DNA of 64,000 bases. Source: Linyphia triangularis. Its lineage: Eukaryota; Arthropoda; Arachnida; Araneae; Linyphiidae. Location of the stretch: contig OZ021731.1 in assembly GCA_963978545.1 (NCBI GenBank), positions 28,244,593 through 28,308,592 of the forward strand, in the 5' to 3' direction. Shown piece by piece: positions 55,333-64,000 of the stretch. The notes under the pieces are model-generated. The model made no database searches. It was not told the DNA's origin and worked only from the letters and a program-made list of their open reading frames with translations. The position numbers were made by a program, and so were the translations under genes. Numbering within the stretch: the stretch's first letter is position 1; each line of letters starts with the position of its first letter.

Positions 55333-57617
55333 GTAAAAAAAAAAAAAAAATACCATCCATACCCTAACTTTACGTTGTTACCAACTCGAACGTGCGACAA
55401 TGCATGTTTGGTCAATGATCTCTCTTCAAAAGAAATGGTGGAATAGAACAAACACATTGAAATATATGTATAACCAGGCAGCAAACGATAATATAACATC
55501 AGAGTTGAGTTGTATAAAGAATCATGATCTGGTAGTTAATTTAATCTTTTTTGAAGTGTTCTTTTTCCGAACAATAGATCTTAAGACTCTTAAGTAAATG
55601 TTGCATCTAAAATATCCTTCGCAATAAAGCAAAATATGGTTCAGAATAATTTTGAAGACAATAGTCCATTTAGCGCTTTAAAGAACAAGAAAAGATTGGG
55701 GAAATGGCAATCGGAATTTCGAATTCGATGCTGAATTTGTATCGCAACGGTTTGAAGGAATCTAATCCGATTAAATTACGGCTTCGTAAGAACTGACCTG
55801 AAAAAATTGACCAGGCTGACTCGTTTTGCCTGAATTTCACTTCCTGAATTTATTATCCTTCTGATAGATTACGCGTGTCATATTGTAGCGGTTGCTTATT
55901 TGTCATATTTAAATGCTAGTCGATAAGGAAAGTTGATTGTTTTCTGTGACTGGTTAATGATTTTCCGGTTGAGTCACCGCTTTATTTCAACCGAATCGGA
56001 TCCTCTGGTTCGATATTTGGGAAACCGATATATGAGTTTTTGGCTCGGAACAGGTGTGAAGTGCTTTCTCGTCGGGAAATTTTATTTATTTACTCGAATT
56101 TACGTTTTGCTATTACTCATTCAAAAGTTTGAAATTATCGTTTGAAATTTGTGAGCTTAAAATGAAGCAAAGTTTTTCAAAGCAGTCTTGCTTTTCAGTG
56201 TCTGCTGGGGTTGAATTTCCTTTGTTAATTGTGTACGTTGTTTAAAATCTCTGGTTGGAAGTATTTTTAACTCTTTGAAGCATAGTAGTTCCACGCAAAA
56301 AGCACTTAAATTTTTATTTCTATACCACAGACTGGTTTTACAGCGAAAACACAATCACCTGAAACAAAATGCATTTTTTTTATGCAGAAAAAATTTGATA
56401 AGGTATGTCCGCGTTCCTGTGTTCACTGTTATTTTCGTTGTTGTTTCAAAATGTACTTACAAAAGTTGAAATAAATATTTTTTTACAAAAAGGAAGTATA
56501 CTCCCTCATTTTTCTATACATAAAGACGGCCCATACCAAATGTCATTAAAATCTGAATTAGTGCTTCAAAGTGTTAAAATATAGCTAAAAAGATTATAAA
56601 TGGTATTCAAAAATCCCAACTTTTCTACTTATTTTCAGTAGTCTTTACTTATTTTCGGTAGTTTTTACGAATGTTCTCTGAAACCTACGAAAAAGTCCTA
56701 TGCGGAATATATTTTCTCACTCTTTTGCCAATACTCTTGAAATGCACCAATATACTTTCGCTATTGCCGTGATTTGCGCTGTTTTTGTTACGTGTTGATA
56801 TAATAGTCGCTACTGTACTTCGTATTCATTCACTTGGTAAGAGTGTTGACTATGGGTAAATCGTAGAAATAAGTTAAAATCCTTAAAAACTACGTAATAA
56901 CCTCAGAAAAGTTGATATTTCTTTTATTTAAATAAAACATTCAATAATTCAATACTCGTTGACTAGAAAACTAAGGGAAATAAGCTGGAACTTAGAAAAT
57001 TGTGACTTCGGCTCTAGTACTTTGATTTATATAGTTCCTTTGAATGTATTTATTTTATAGTTTAATTCATATACATTTTACTTGACGGTACTGATTAATT
57101 TTATTCATACGCTATTTTGCTTAATGTATACCAGCTTATTCAATTTCTAAAAATAGAATCACGACAACTACAACAGTTGTTTTATAATTTCATAACATAT
57201 CCGCTATCTTGGTAAATTGAGATGGGGAAGGGGGGGGGGGGTCCGCCTCCGTACAAACTGTAGCGTGGCTTGTACACCTGTCCCTGAAGTATCGTGTTCG
57301 GAAACATCCAACAAAACAAACCAAATCGAAAGATAAATTCTACAGACTACAACTCAATTTACTTCTGCCAAGTGTCGTAAAGTAGTTTCAACCCTAAGGT
57401 CTCAGTTGCAGTTAAAAAAAAGCTTTATTCATTTGTCTCCTGCAGCGTTGTTATTTATGTGTAACTTATGCTATTAAATTCAGTTATGGATGCCGCGTTC
57501 AAGGTTAATTTAATACGTTATTGAAGACGTCCTTGCTTATCAACCTAACTACTTTGATGTCTTAATAAATCGTCCCCTTGTTTTTTTTTTCTTTCTTGAA
57601 GACTTCATATTTAAATC
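55333..57617. other. long stretch without recognised gene
   Basis: 56330-56500 matches the end of the Helitron-preamble exon and its intron (TTTTACAGCGAAA, TTTTTATGCA, AAAATTTGAT) and is a decayed copy. A G tract lies at 57230-57241. The remainder is unassigned. Confidence 0.4.
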
Positions 57618-57801
57618 GGCGACCAAACGGTATAGTGGTTAGCGTGCTAGCTTCTAGACCGCGAGGTTGCGGGTTCCGAGTCCCGTGTTAGGCATGGGTG
57701 TTTGTAAATGCATGTTGGCTTGTCTAATGACGAATGTTTCGGCGCATTATAGCCCTCGTGTTGCTGACGGCGCTAGATAATCTGAATACAACCAACCAAT
57801 T
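57618..57801 (+). mobile_element. SINE A with TSD
   Basis: Full-length; duplication ATATTTAAATC at 57607-57617 and 57802-57812. It has inserted at the start of repeat H copy 6. Confidence 0.9.
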
Positions 57802-57812
57802 ATATTTAAATC

Positions 57813-58260
57813 CTTTATATATTAACTGCGATTTTGTGCCTGCTGGGGAAATTTGTGGAAGTGTATTTAACAAACTTGCCGTCATCCAATCGGGTTGAAA
57901 CTTTCCAGATAGATTCGATGGCGATGACAATGCATTCTATCAAGTTTTGGGCGCTGTCAGTGTCACTAAAAGTCCGTTTTTACACACGCATCGATCTTCG
58001 AGGTACTGATAAACCAATTTGCCGTCATCCAATCGCGCTGAAGTTGTACAGATATATTAGGTGTCGATAAGGTTACATTCTATCAAGTTTTGGAGGCTGT
58101 CACTAAAAGGCCACTTTTACACATGCTTCTATTGGCACTTGATATTTTTAATAAACATACTTCCCGTCATCCAATCGAACTGGAACTTTGAAACATTGTC
58201 GATGACAATGTTTTCTATCAAGTTTTGGGATTGTCGCTTTTACACAAGTTTCTATTGTCT
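57813..58260 (+). repeat. repeat H, copy with four internal units
   Basis: The GCCGTCATCCAATCG...TTCTATCAAGTTTTGG unit is repeated about four times here (57878, 58020, 58145 and a partial), showing that the family's core is itself tandem. Confidence 0.6.
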
Positions 58261-58816
58261 TAACCCTTCGAGAATTATACAATTCTTACAGGGAAAAGAA
58301 ATGTTTTCATTAAAAATGTTTTAACAGCTCTGACCTTACCAATACTTGCCGCTAATCGTAGAACACAAATAATGCTTAATACCTCAAAATTAACCCACAA
58401 TTTTTTTTTCCTGTAAAAATGTCTAAGAATATTTCTTAGTTTATTCCTCAACCTGACGAACTAAGCTGCACGAAACGTAAAAAAAAAACAGCGGGTGGGA
58501 TTTTCAAGGTCGAAGAGCTGACTCATCTAAATCCTCCAAAAATTGTCAACACCACGCAGTGTGCCGCATCTTCCCTGCCAACCGATTCATCACCATGGAA
58601 ACCGTTCTTCAACTTCTAAACCAGATGTGACGTCACCGTAAAATTCGAAAAGCGCGCAACAAGTCGGAGGTGTCATCTTGAGCTATCTCGAAAAAGTATT
58701 TAATGTAAAGTATGGGTTGATTAGGAAGGTTAAAGCAGCGACATCCTATTGGTTTGGATACGGAGAGCGTTGAACCTAAAAGGTATGGTATGTTTTGAAT
58801 TCACGCATAGTATATA
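58261..58816. other. no gene recognised; contains CRE
   Basis: GTGACGTCACCG lies near 58628 in a balanced-composition stretch (58490-58680) that resembles module 5' flanks, but no ORF with a domain follows. Confidence 0.3.
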
Positions 58817-59404
58817 GTACGAGAGGAGAATTCAATTTTTGGACCCCATCCAACATCATTCTGAATATTTTATAGAAACTAGAGAAAAGTGAGTAGATTA
58901 GGAATCCACTGGTCTGCCGTGGCAAAAATGGCCGAAACTGATCAATAATCGACTTGGAATGAGTTGAACCCACTTCATTTTGATTTTCAATAAGAAAAAG
59001 TGCAAACGATTTCCGATCTTTGGCTCGGAAAACTTATATCTTTTAAAAGTAAGCCAAATTGGCGACATCAGTTACGTCATCCGTGACGTAATGTTTATTG
59101 CGGCTTCCTTTAAATAGATGCAAGTAGACCGTCGCCAGATATCTGAATCGTCTGCAACCTTCTTAATTGAAAATTAAAGAGTGAGGGTTACCAAATAAAA
59201 AAAATGCTCATTATTTGGCAAGTTATGGTGCATTTGGCAAATAGGATTTAGTTCAACTTATTAAAAGTCGATTTTTTATCAGTTTCGGCCATTTTTGCCA
59301 CGGCAGACCAGTGGATTCGTAATCTACTCACTTTTCTCTAATTTCTATAAAAAAATTCAGAATGATGTTCGATGAGGTCCAAAAATTGCATTCGCCTCTC
59401 AGTC
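58817..59404. mobile_element. palindromic MITE family E, copy 7 (internally deleted)
   Basis: TA-flanked. About 65 bp is missing after GAGTTGAACC. The centre retains TACGTCATCCGTGACGTA. Confidence 0.88.
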
Positions 59405-59661
59405 TAATAGCTCCAGCTAATTGGCATCTGGTTGTGAATTGGTTACAAAGAAGGGAGATGGGTTGTCACCTCGCCTTAAAACTTAAATAATTGTTATTCT
59501 AAGTCCACTGATCTCTCTTTCTGTAAGCCAGATAGCTATGAGGTCAAACTATATAGTGTTCAATTGTTTTTATCCATACCATGACTTAAGTTGAAACGTA
59601 ACGTATAGGTTTTTTTCTATTGCTACTTTTTATCACTTGATAAATACCAATTTTCTTACAG

Positions 59662-59880
59662 CAATTATGCAAAGCAGGAAATGCTTGCGACGTGAACTGC
59701 ATGGTTGGATTTGTTACCGAAACCCTATGACATACAAGAGTGCGAAACTTCTGAAGAAAAACAGGATGCAAGCTTAAAATTTTTCCTATGTGCCTCTTTA
59801 ATTTAAAATGTTGTGTGAACTATTGTAAATTGATTGAAACTGTCTGCAATATTTAATAAAGTTTGTTACATTGTTGTCTG
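59662..59880 (+). other. candidate alternative terminal exon with poly(A) signal
   Basis: A pyrimidine-rich acceptor (AATTTTCTTACAG, ending 59661) is followed by a short phase-0 reading of 22 residues (QLCKAGNACDVN...) to a TGA, then AATAAA at 59855-59860 and a GT-rich stretch. This is a plausible alternative 3' end about 1.3 kb before the common exon. A phase-2 reading gives a longer basic peptide. No domain is recognised. Confidence 0.35.
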
Positions 59881-59960
59881 CTGAACTGTTAGTTCAGTTA
59901 ATCACTTCACCTCACTCAACTAATCTCTCACCAATCGAACGCATAGGAGGTTGCCTTTAA

Positions 59961-60472
59961 GCAATGGACAATTCCAGCATTTTTTAAAAACGAGTGAAAT
60001 TATTTTATGTTTATGAAGAATTTCTTTCCGATTCCAAATATTTCAACTAAAGTTCTTTAAAAAAAGTAGTTATTTAAATATTAAGAAAAAAAAAAAATGG
60101 CCTAAAACCAGTCCGAACAAAACACTTAACAAAATATGTGACGTCAAAGCTTCCTTCCGTTTGTATGGTTATCGTAAGGTTTCTGCCAAATAGTTGCCGT
60201 TGGTAGACCATTGCCATATCCCGAACATGTTTTGAGATAAACTTGCAAAACTGGTTTCCGCTGCCGCATTTCAAATCAAGATGTTTGGGAAGCTTTGACG
60301 TCACATTCAATTCGAGCCGAATGAATCGTTTTCTCGCCAACTTGTAACAGGGAACTTTGATTGCAATTTTTTTTTTTAAAGCGCATTGAGCAGAAATTTT
60401 TCTGTTTATGGTCTTTTCAAAACATTTAGAACTAAATAATAAATTTAAAAAAATACGGGAATTGTCCATTGC
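59961..60472. mobile_element. repeat F, best copy, TTAA duplication
   Basis: Ends GCAATGGACAATTCC and GAATTGTCCATTGC, flanked by TTAA (59957-59960, 60473-60476), as in piggyBac-type non-autonomous elements. Related copies at 17778 and 21311. Confidence 0.8.
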
Positions 60473-60846
60473 TTAACTGTTTTCATTCAATCACTAGAGA
60501 CTGTCCCATATCATTTATTAATTGGTATATCAAATATCAATATCTCTTGATATGATATTTGTGTGATATCTATGTGATATTAAGAAGTACCCAAAATTAT
60601 GGTGAAAGAAAATTTCATAATGTAAAAGAGGGTTTATTGTATCCTTAAGATTCTTACAACTTACAGATGTAATAATTCAAGATGATTTTTTATTTTAGTA
60701 GGTTTCATTTTAAATAATGCGTTAAAATATAACATGTTTTAAACGTACATTGCGTAAATCATTTTACGAGCGATATCCCGCCAATTCTTACAGCAAGTTT
60801 CCGTATAGCAACCCTAACGAAACTATCTGGACAATTTGGGTCTCCT

Positions 60847-60903
60847 TGCGCATGCGCACTCGCTATTATACAGTGCCTTTTGACGCCACCCTCGCCATAT
60901 AAA
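60847..60903 (+). promoter_or_regulatory. NRF1-like palindrome and TATA box upstream of the common exon
   Basis: TGCGCATGCGCA (60847-60858) matches the NRF1 consensus, and TATAAA follows at 60898-60903. They lie ~260-315 bp before the common exon and could drive a short transcript; no clear first exon is seen. Confidence 0.35.
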
Positions 60904-61161
60904 CTCTCTAGTATTTTTCTTTCTAATTATCTTATCACATTTATATTGCGCTTTGATATTTCCTATGCTGTTTTTGATAACGTTATTTGAATTGTGTGTG
61001 TGGCATAAAAATCTAGCATCTCTCTAAGTTACGGTCGCATCCATTTCATTGCAATTGTTTTGTTCTTTTTCAAGAATATTTTAAAATCGAATGTTCATGG
61101 AAAATAATTCCGAAGTCGGTGTAATTTCTTCCGAGTTATTTATGTCTGGTTTCTTTTTCAG

Positions 61162-61689
61162 AAAGCTGCAGCCGCTGCTTCCGAGAAACCAGCAACCAGT
61201 TTGGAACCCGAAATAATTATCAAGGAGGAGCCCATAGATGTGGAAGAAATGGACATCAACCAGCCATCCACTTCTCAAACCGAATTCATCCTGCCCAACT
61301 CATCCACCAGCCCTTCCACTTCCAGTGCTGTCACCCCTTCGCTGGGAATAGCCTATTCCGTGGCGGACTTAAAGAAAGAAAAATCGACGAGTCCATTGTC
61401 GAACGGGGGTAAGCACGCATCCACTTCAAGCTCAAAGAGGACCAGTGCTCGAAACAAAAAGCAAAGACTTGAAAGCGACGTCGCTGTCGAGACCGTCTCG
61501 ACTTTAGATTCCGCCCTGGAATCCGATTCCGCCAATGACAGACCCAATGATCAGTTTGATGCGTACGGAGAGTACATCGCGGCCAAGCTCAGGAAGTTAG
61601 ACTGGAAGTCGCGTGCTTATGTTCAGAAGGCGATCGGAGATATCATGTTTGAGGCTGAGATGGGAAAGTTTAAGGAGGAGTCGCCGTAA
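61162..61689 (+). CDS. common C-terminal exon with BESS-like motif (terminal coding exon)
   Basis: A strong acceptor (TTTCTTTTTCAG) opens in phase 0; 175 codons follow to TAA at 61687. It starts KAAAASEKPATSLEPE, then IIIKEEPIDVEE, a SUMO-type psi-K-x-E motif in an acidic run. A Ser/Thr/Pro-rich linker and a basic patch (KRTSARNKKQR, possible NLS) follow. From about residue 130 is DQFDAYGEYIAAKLRKLD and then the helix ending FEAEMGKF, resembling the BESS-like C-terminus of arthropod MADF proteins, a protein-interaction region. There is no DNA-binding domain here, so it must be joined to an upstream exon; all modules in this window end in the matching phase. Confidence 0.88.
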   Translation, partial: KAAAAASEKPATSLEPEIIIKEEPIDVEEMDINQPSTSQTEFILPNSSTSPSTSSAVTPSLGIAYSVADLKKEKSTSPLSNGGKHASTSSSKRTSARNKKQRLESDVAVETVSTLDSALESDSANDRPNDQFDAYGEYIAAKLRKLDWKSRAYVQKAIGDIMFEAEMGKFKEESP

Positions 61690-63257
61690 TTTCTTGAGAC
61701 TGTGAAAGGGGACTGAGACACTGGCCGATAAAGTTATTTGTGATAATAGAAGTAGGCCTCAGATCTATTTTGTAAAACTGAACCAGCGACGGGTAAAGTT
61801 ATCCATCAAGGAGATAAATTTTTTCACTAAAGGCATTTTGGACTAAGTATATTTAAACATATTTTTACCTATTGAAATATCAATAATACTTCAAAAAGAC
61901 TTCCCGCTTTTTGAAAAGCACTAAGAAAAAGGCATTATGTCGAAATATAGGTGAGGGAAAAACAACGTAGAATTAAAAATACTACATCTGGCAACGCTGA
62001 CACTAAAGGCCCTTCTACACGAGCAGTTAAACGACTGCGGAATGCGCAGAAGGTAAAGAATTGCCTACTGCGCATCGCAATTGGTTTGTTGCTAACTCGA
62101 TGGGGGTAATGATTTTGTTGTGCCAAATCGTCGCGTAATATGTTCTATCACTATGACCTCTGTTCAATCAAGATAGTATTTATGAATGATAGCAACTTTC
62201 TCGTGATAAGTTTGCGTCTGTTGTGGATTTATCTACAGTTAATTTTTTTCCTTTTGTTCGCTAGCACACGCTGCCTTGGGTGTTTGTCATGTCGTGACAA
62301 AAAACAAAAATGTGATATCACTTTTATTTTCTTGGATGTCACAGCATGTGTCTGTTTATGTCACCAAAATTAGTTCTATATACTTCTAATTTTATCTGCA
62401 GGATAATCGTGTTCCTTGATATTGTCATATTTGGCAGAAAAATCATCCTTGCAGCTACTGTGACATCCTGACTCATAAACAACCATTTAGTGTGTTTAGA
62501 CGGCGTTCATCTGTTATGCTTTTTTGTTGAATTGTATATAAAAAGTGTTCATGATTTATTGAATAGGGAAAATCCTTTTTTTTTTGTTTGTGAAAAACAA
62601 TGATTAAAAGTATTTTATCCCCAAAAAATGTGTTGAACTGTATTCCCACGGTTATTAAAAGTATTTAATCTTTTTAACTTGTTTTCAAGGCCTTGAAAAT
62701 GCTTAGAAGTTTCTAAAAGTCCTTGAAAATGCTTGGAGGTCCTTAAAAGTCCTTAATTTTTGCGGATGTTGTGTGCCCAGCTACAAAATTTATAAAAATA
62801 AGTTTTTATACAGGCATGATGCCTGAAAACAAATTTTCAAAGGTCCTTAAAAACAGGTCCTTAAAAGTCCTTGATTTTCATTCTGTGATTTGAGTGGGAA
62901 CCCTGTAAGAATGGCTGGCTAATTAAATGACTTTTTTTTTTAACAGATCAGGGTTTTCTTCGTGAGCCGATCTTCAAAGCTGAATTATTTTTTAAATAAA
63001 ATTGTTGGGTTTGAACTCCAATTTTTTTGAAGAAAAAAAGACAACGAGCTTTTGTCGATTTTGGACGACACTGTTTAAATTTAACGATTGGATAATTTTT
63101 TTTTTTTATTTAGAAGATGTAAGTTAAAACAGAAATTGAGAATTTTTTTAATAAAAAAAATTCTGTTTTGTTTAAATATCCAACTAGTAATAAAATGGAA
63201 AGTTTTTAGTCAACAGTTCCTATAACTTGTGATTTTCTTAGCATGATACATTCCAAA
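61690..63257. other. 3' UTR and downstream flank
   Basis: Follows the TAA of the common exon. No canonical AATAAA is obvious in the first kilobase. 61980-62100 has a GGCCCTTCTACACGAGC end like a MITE. 62690-62890 has repeated TCCTTGAAAATGCTTGG-type units. No gene. Confidence 0.4.
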
Positions 63258-63259
63258 TA

Positions 63260-63904
63260 GTCCGAGAGGCGACTGCAATTTTTGGACCCCATCGAACATC
63301 ATTCTGAATTTTTTATAGAAATTGGAGAAAAGTGGGTAGATTACGAATCCACTGGTCTGCCTTGGCAAAAATGGCCGAAACTAATCAAAAATAGACTTGG
63401 AATGAGTTGAACTAAAATCCGATTGCTAAATATGTCAAAACTTGCCAAAAAAAGAGAACGAACTTTTTCGTCTGGAAACCCACTGCATTTTGATTTTCAA
63501 TGAGAAAAGCGCAAACGATTTCTGATCTATGGCTCCGAAAACTTGTATCGTTTAAAAGTAAGCCAAATTGGCGACATCAGTTACGTCATCAGTGACGTAA
63601 TGTTTCTTGCCAATTTGGCTCATTTGTGAAAGATGCAAGTAAGCCATAGCCACACATCCGAATCGTCTGCAATCTTCTTAATTGAAAATTAAAAAGTGAG
63701 GGTTACCAAATAAAAAAAAAAAATGCTCATTATTTGGCAATTAGATTTAGTTCATCTTATTAAAAGTCGATTTTTGACCAGTTTCGGCCATTTTTGCCAC
63801 GGCAGACCAGTGGATTCGTAATCTACACACTTTTCTCCAATTTCTATAAAACAAATTCAGATTGATGTTCGATGGGGACCAAAAATTGCAGTCGCCTCTC
63901 AGTC
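63260..63904. mobile_element. palindromic MITE family E, copy 8
   Basis: TA-flanked, ends GTCCGAGAGGCGACTGCA and complement; centre TTACGTCATCAGTGACGTAA, the clearest CRE-like pair of the family. Confidence 0.9.
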
Positions 63905-64000
63905 TATAGTATTTGTTCAATACAAATTGATCCCCCCTGAATGCAAGTTTTTTTGCCAAAAAAATTGGTATACTTTGTTACCGTACCGTTAGCTCGGAAT

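Overview
This is AT-rich, intron-containing eukaryotic DNA dense in transposable elements. The protein families present (THAP, MADF with a KEEP-rich and BESS-like tail, FAR1/MULE-type and FLYWCH zinc fingers, a Helitron N-terminal region) fit an arthropod, possibly an arachnid; that is inference. No bacterial gene, functional tRNA, rRNA or CRISPR array is visible.

All credible coding exons lie on the + strand. They form modules, each with its own ATG and a DNA-binding-type domain, and each ending at a splice donor rather than a stop codon. The modules are: a THAP first half (1073-1273); a second THAP first half (3139-3351) leading to 4701-4912 and 7028-7211, a double THAP; a two-exon THAP (9148-9218, 12986-13178); a three-exon FAR1/MULE-type DNA-binding region (16256-16443, 17593-17746, 19986-20285); a 475-codon MADF exon (22747-24171) with a possible small exon at 26273-26332; a THAP pair (29269-29457, 31558-31719); a second MADF exon (40566-40916); a Helitron-preamble-like exon (45789-45998); and a degenerate FLYWCH exon (47320-47529). 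The only strong terminal coding exon is 61162-61689. It opens in phase 0 and carries a SUMO-type KEEP motif, a Ser/Thr-rich linker and a C-terminal BESS-like helix motif. Every module also ends in phase 0. The leading hypothesis is therefore one large transcription-factor locus whose alternative 5' modules, each with a transposon-type DNA-binding domain, splice to a common C-terminal exon: the mirror image of lola or mod(mdg4) in Drosophila. A weaker alternative 3' exon with a poly(A) signal lies at 59662-59880.

The rest is mostly mobile DNA. There are about eleven copies of a tRNA-derived SINE, many with clear target-site duplications, plus two other SINE families. Eight copies of a ~650 bp palindromic TA-flanked MITE have CRE-like sites at or near the hairpin centre. 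Elements with TAGGG ends and 8-bp duplications sit at 9420-12209 and 51880-54160, and a hAT-type MITE at 7424-8106. A mariner-type MITE occurs in a long and a short form. Two TTAA-flanked elements, a solo LTR, Helitron-like remnants and a 15-copy 113-bp satellite are also present. A ~0.9 kb inverted duplication (34.1-35.0 and 47.6-48.5 kb) brackets the second MADF, Helitron and FLYWCH modules, and one THAP module (29.3-31.7 kb) sits inside a pair of matching terminal inverted repeats.

Exon limits come from reading frames, splice consensus and domain continuity only; no transcript evidence was available.
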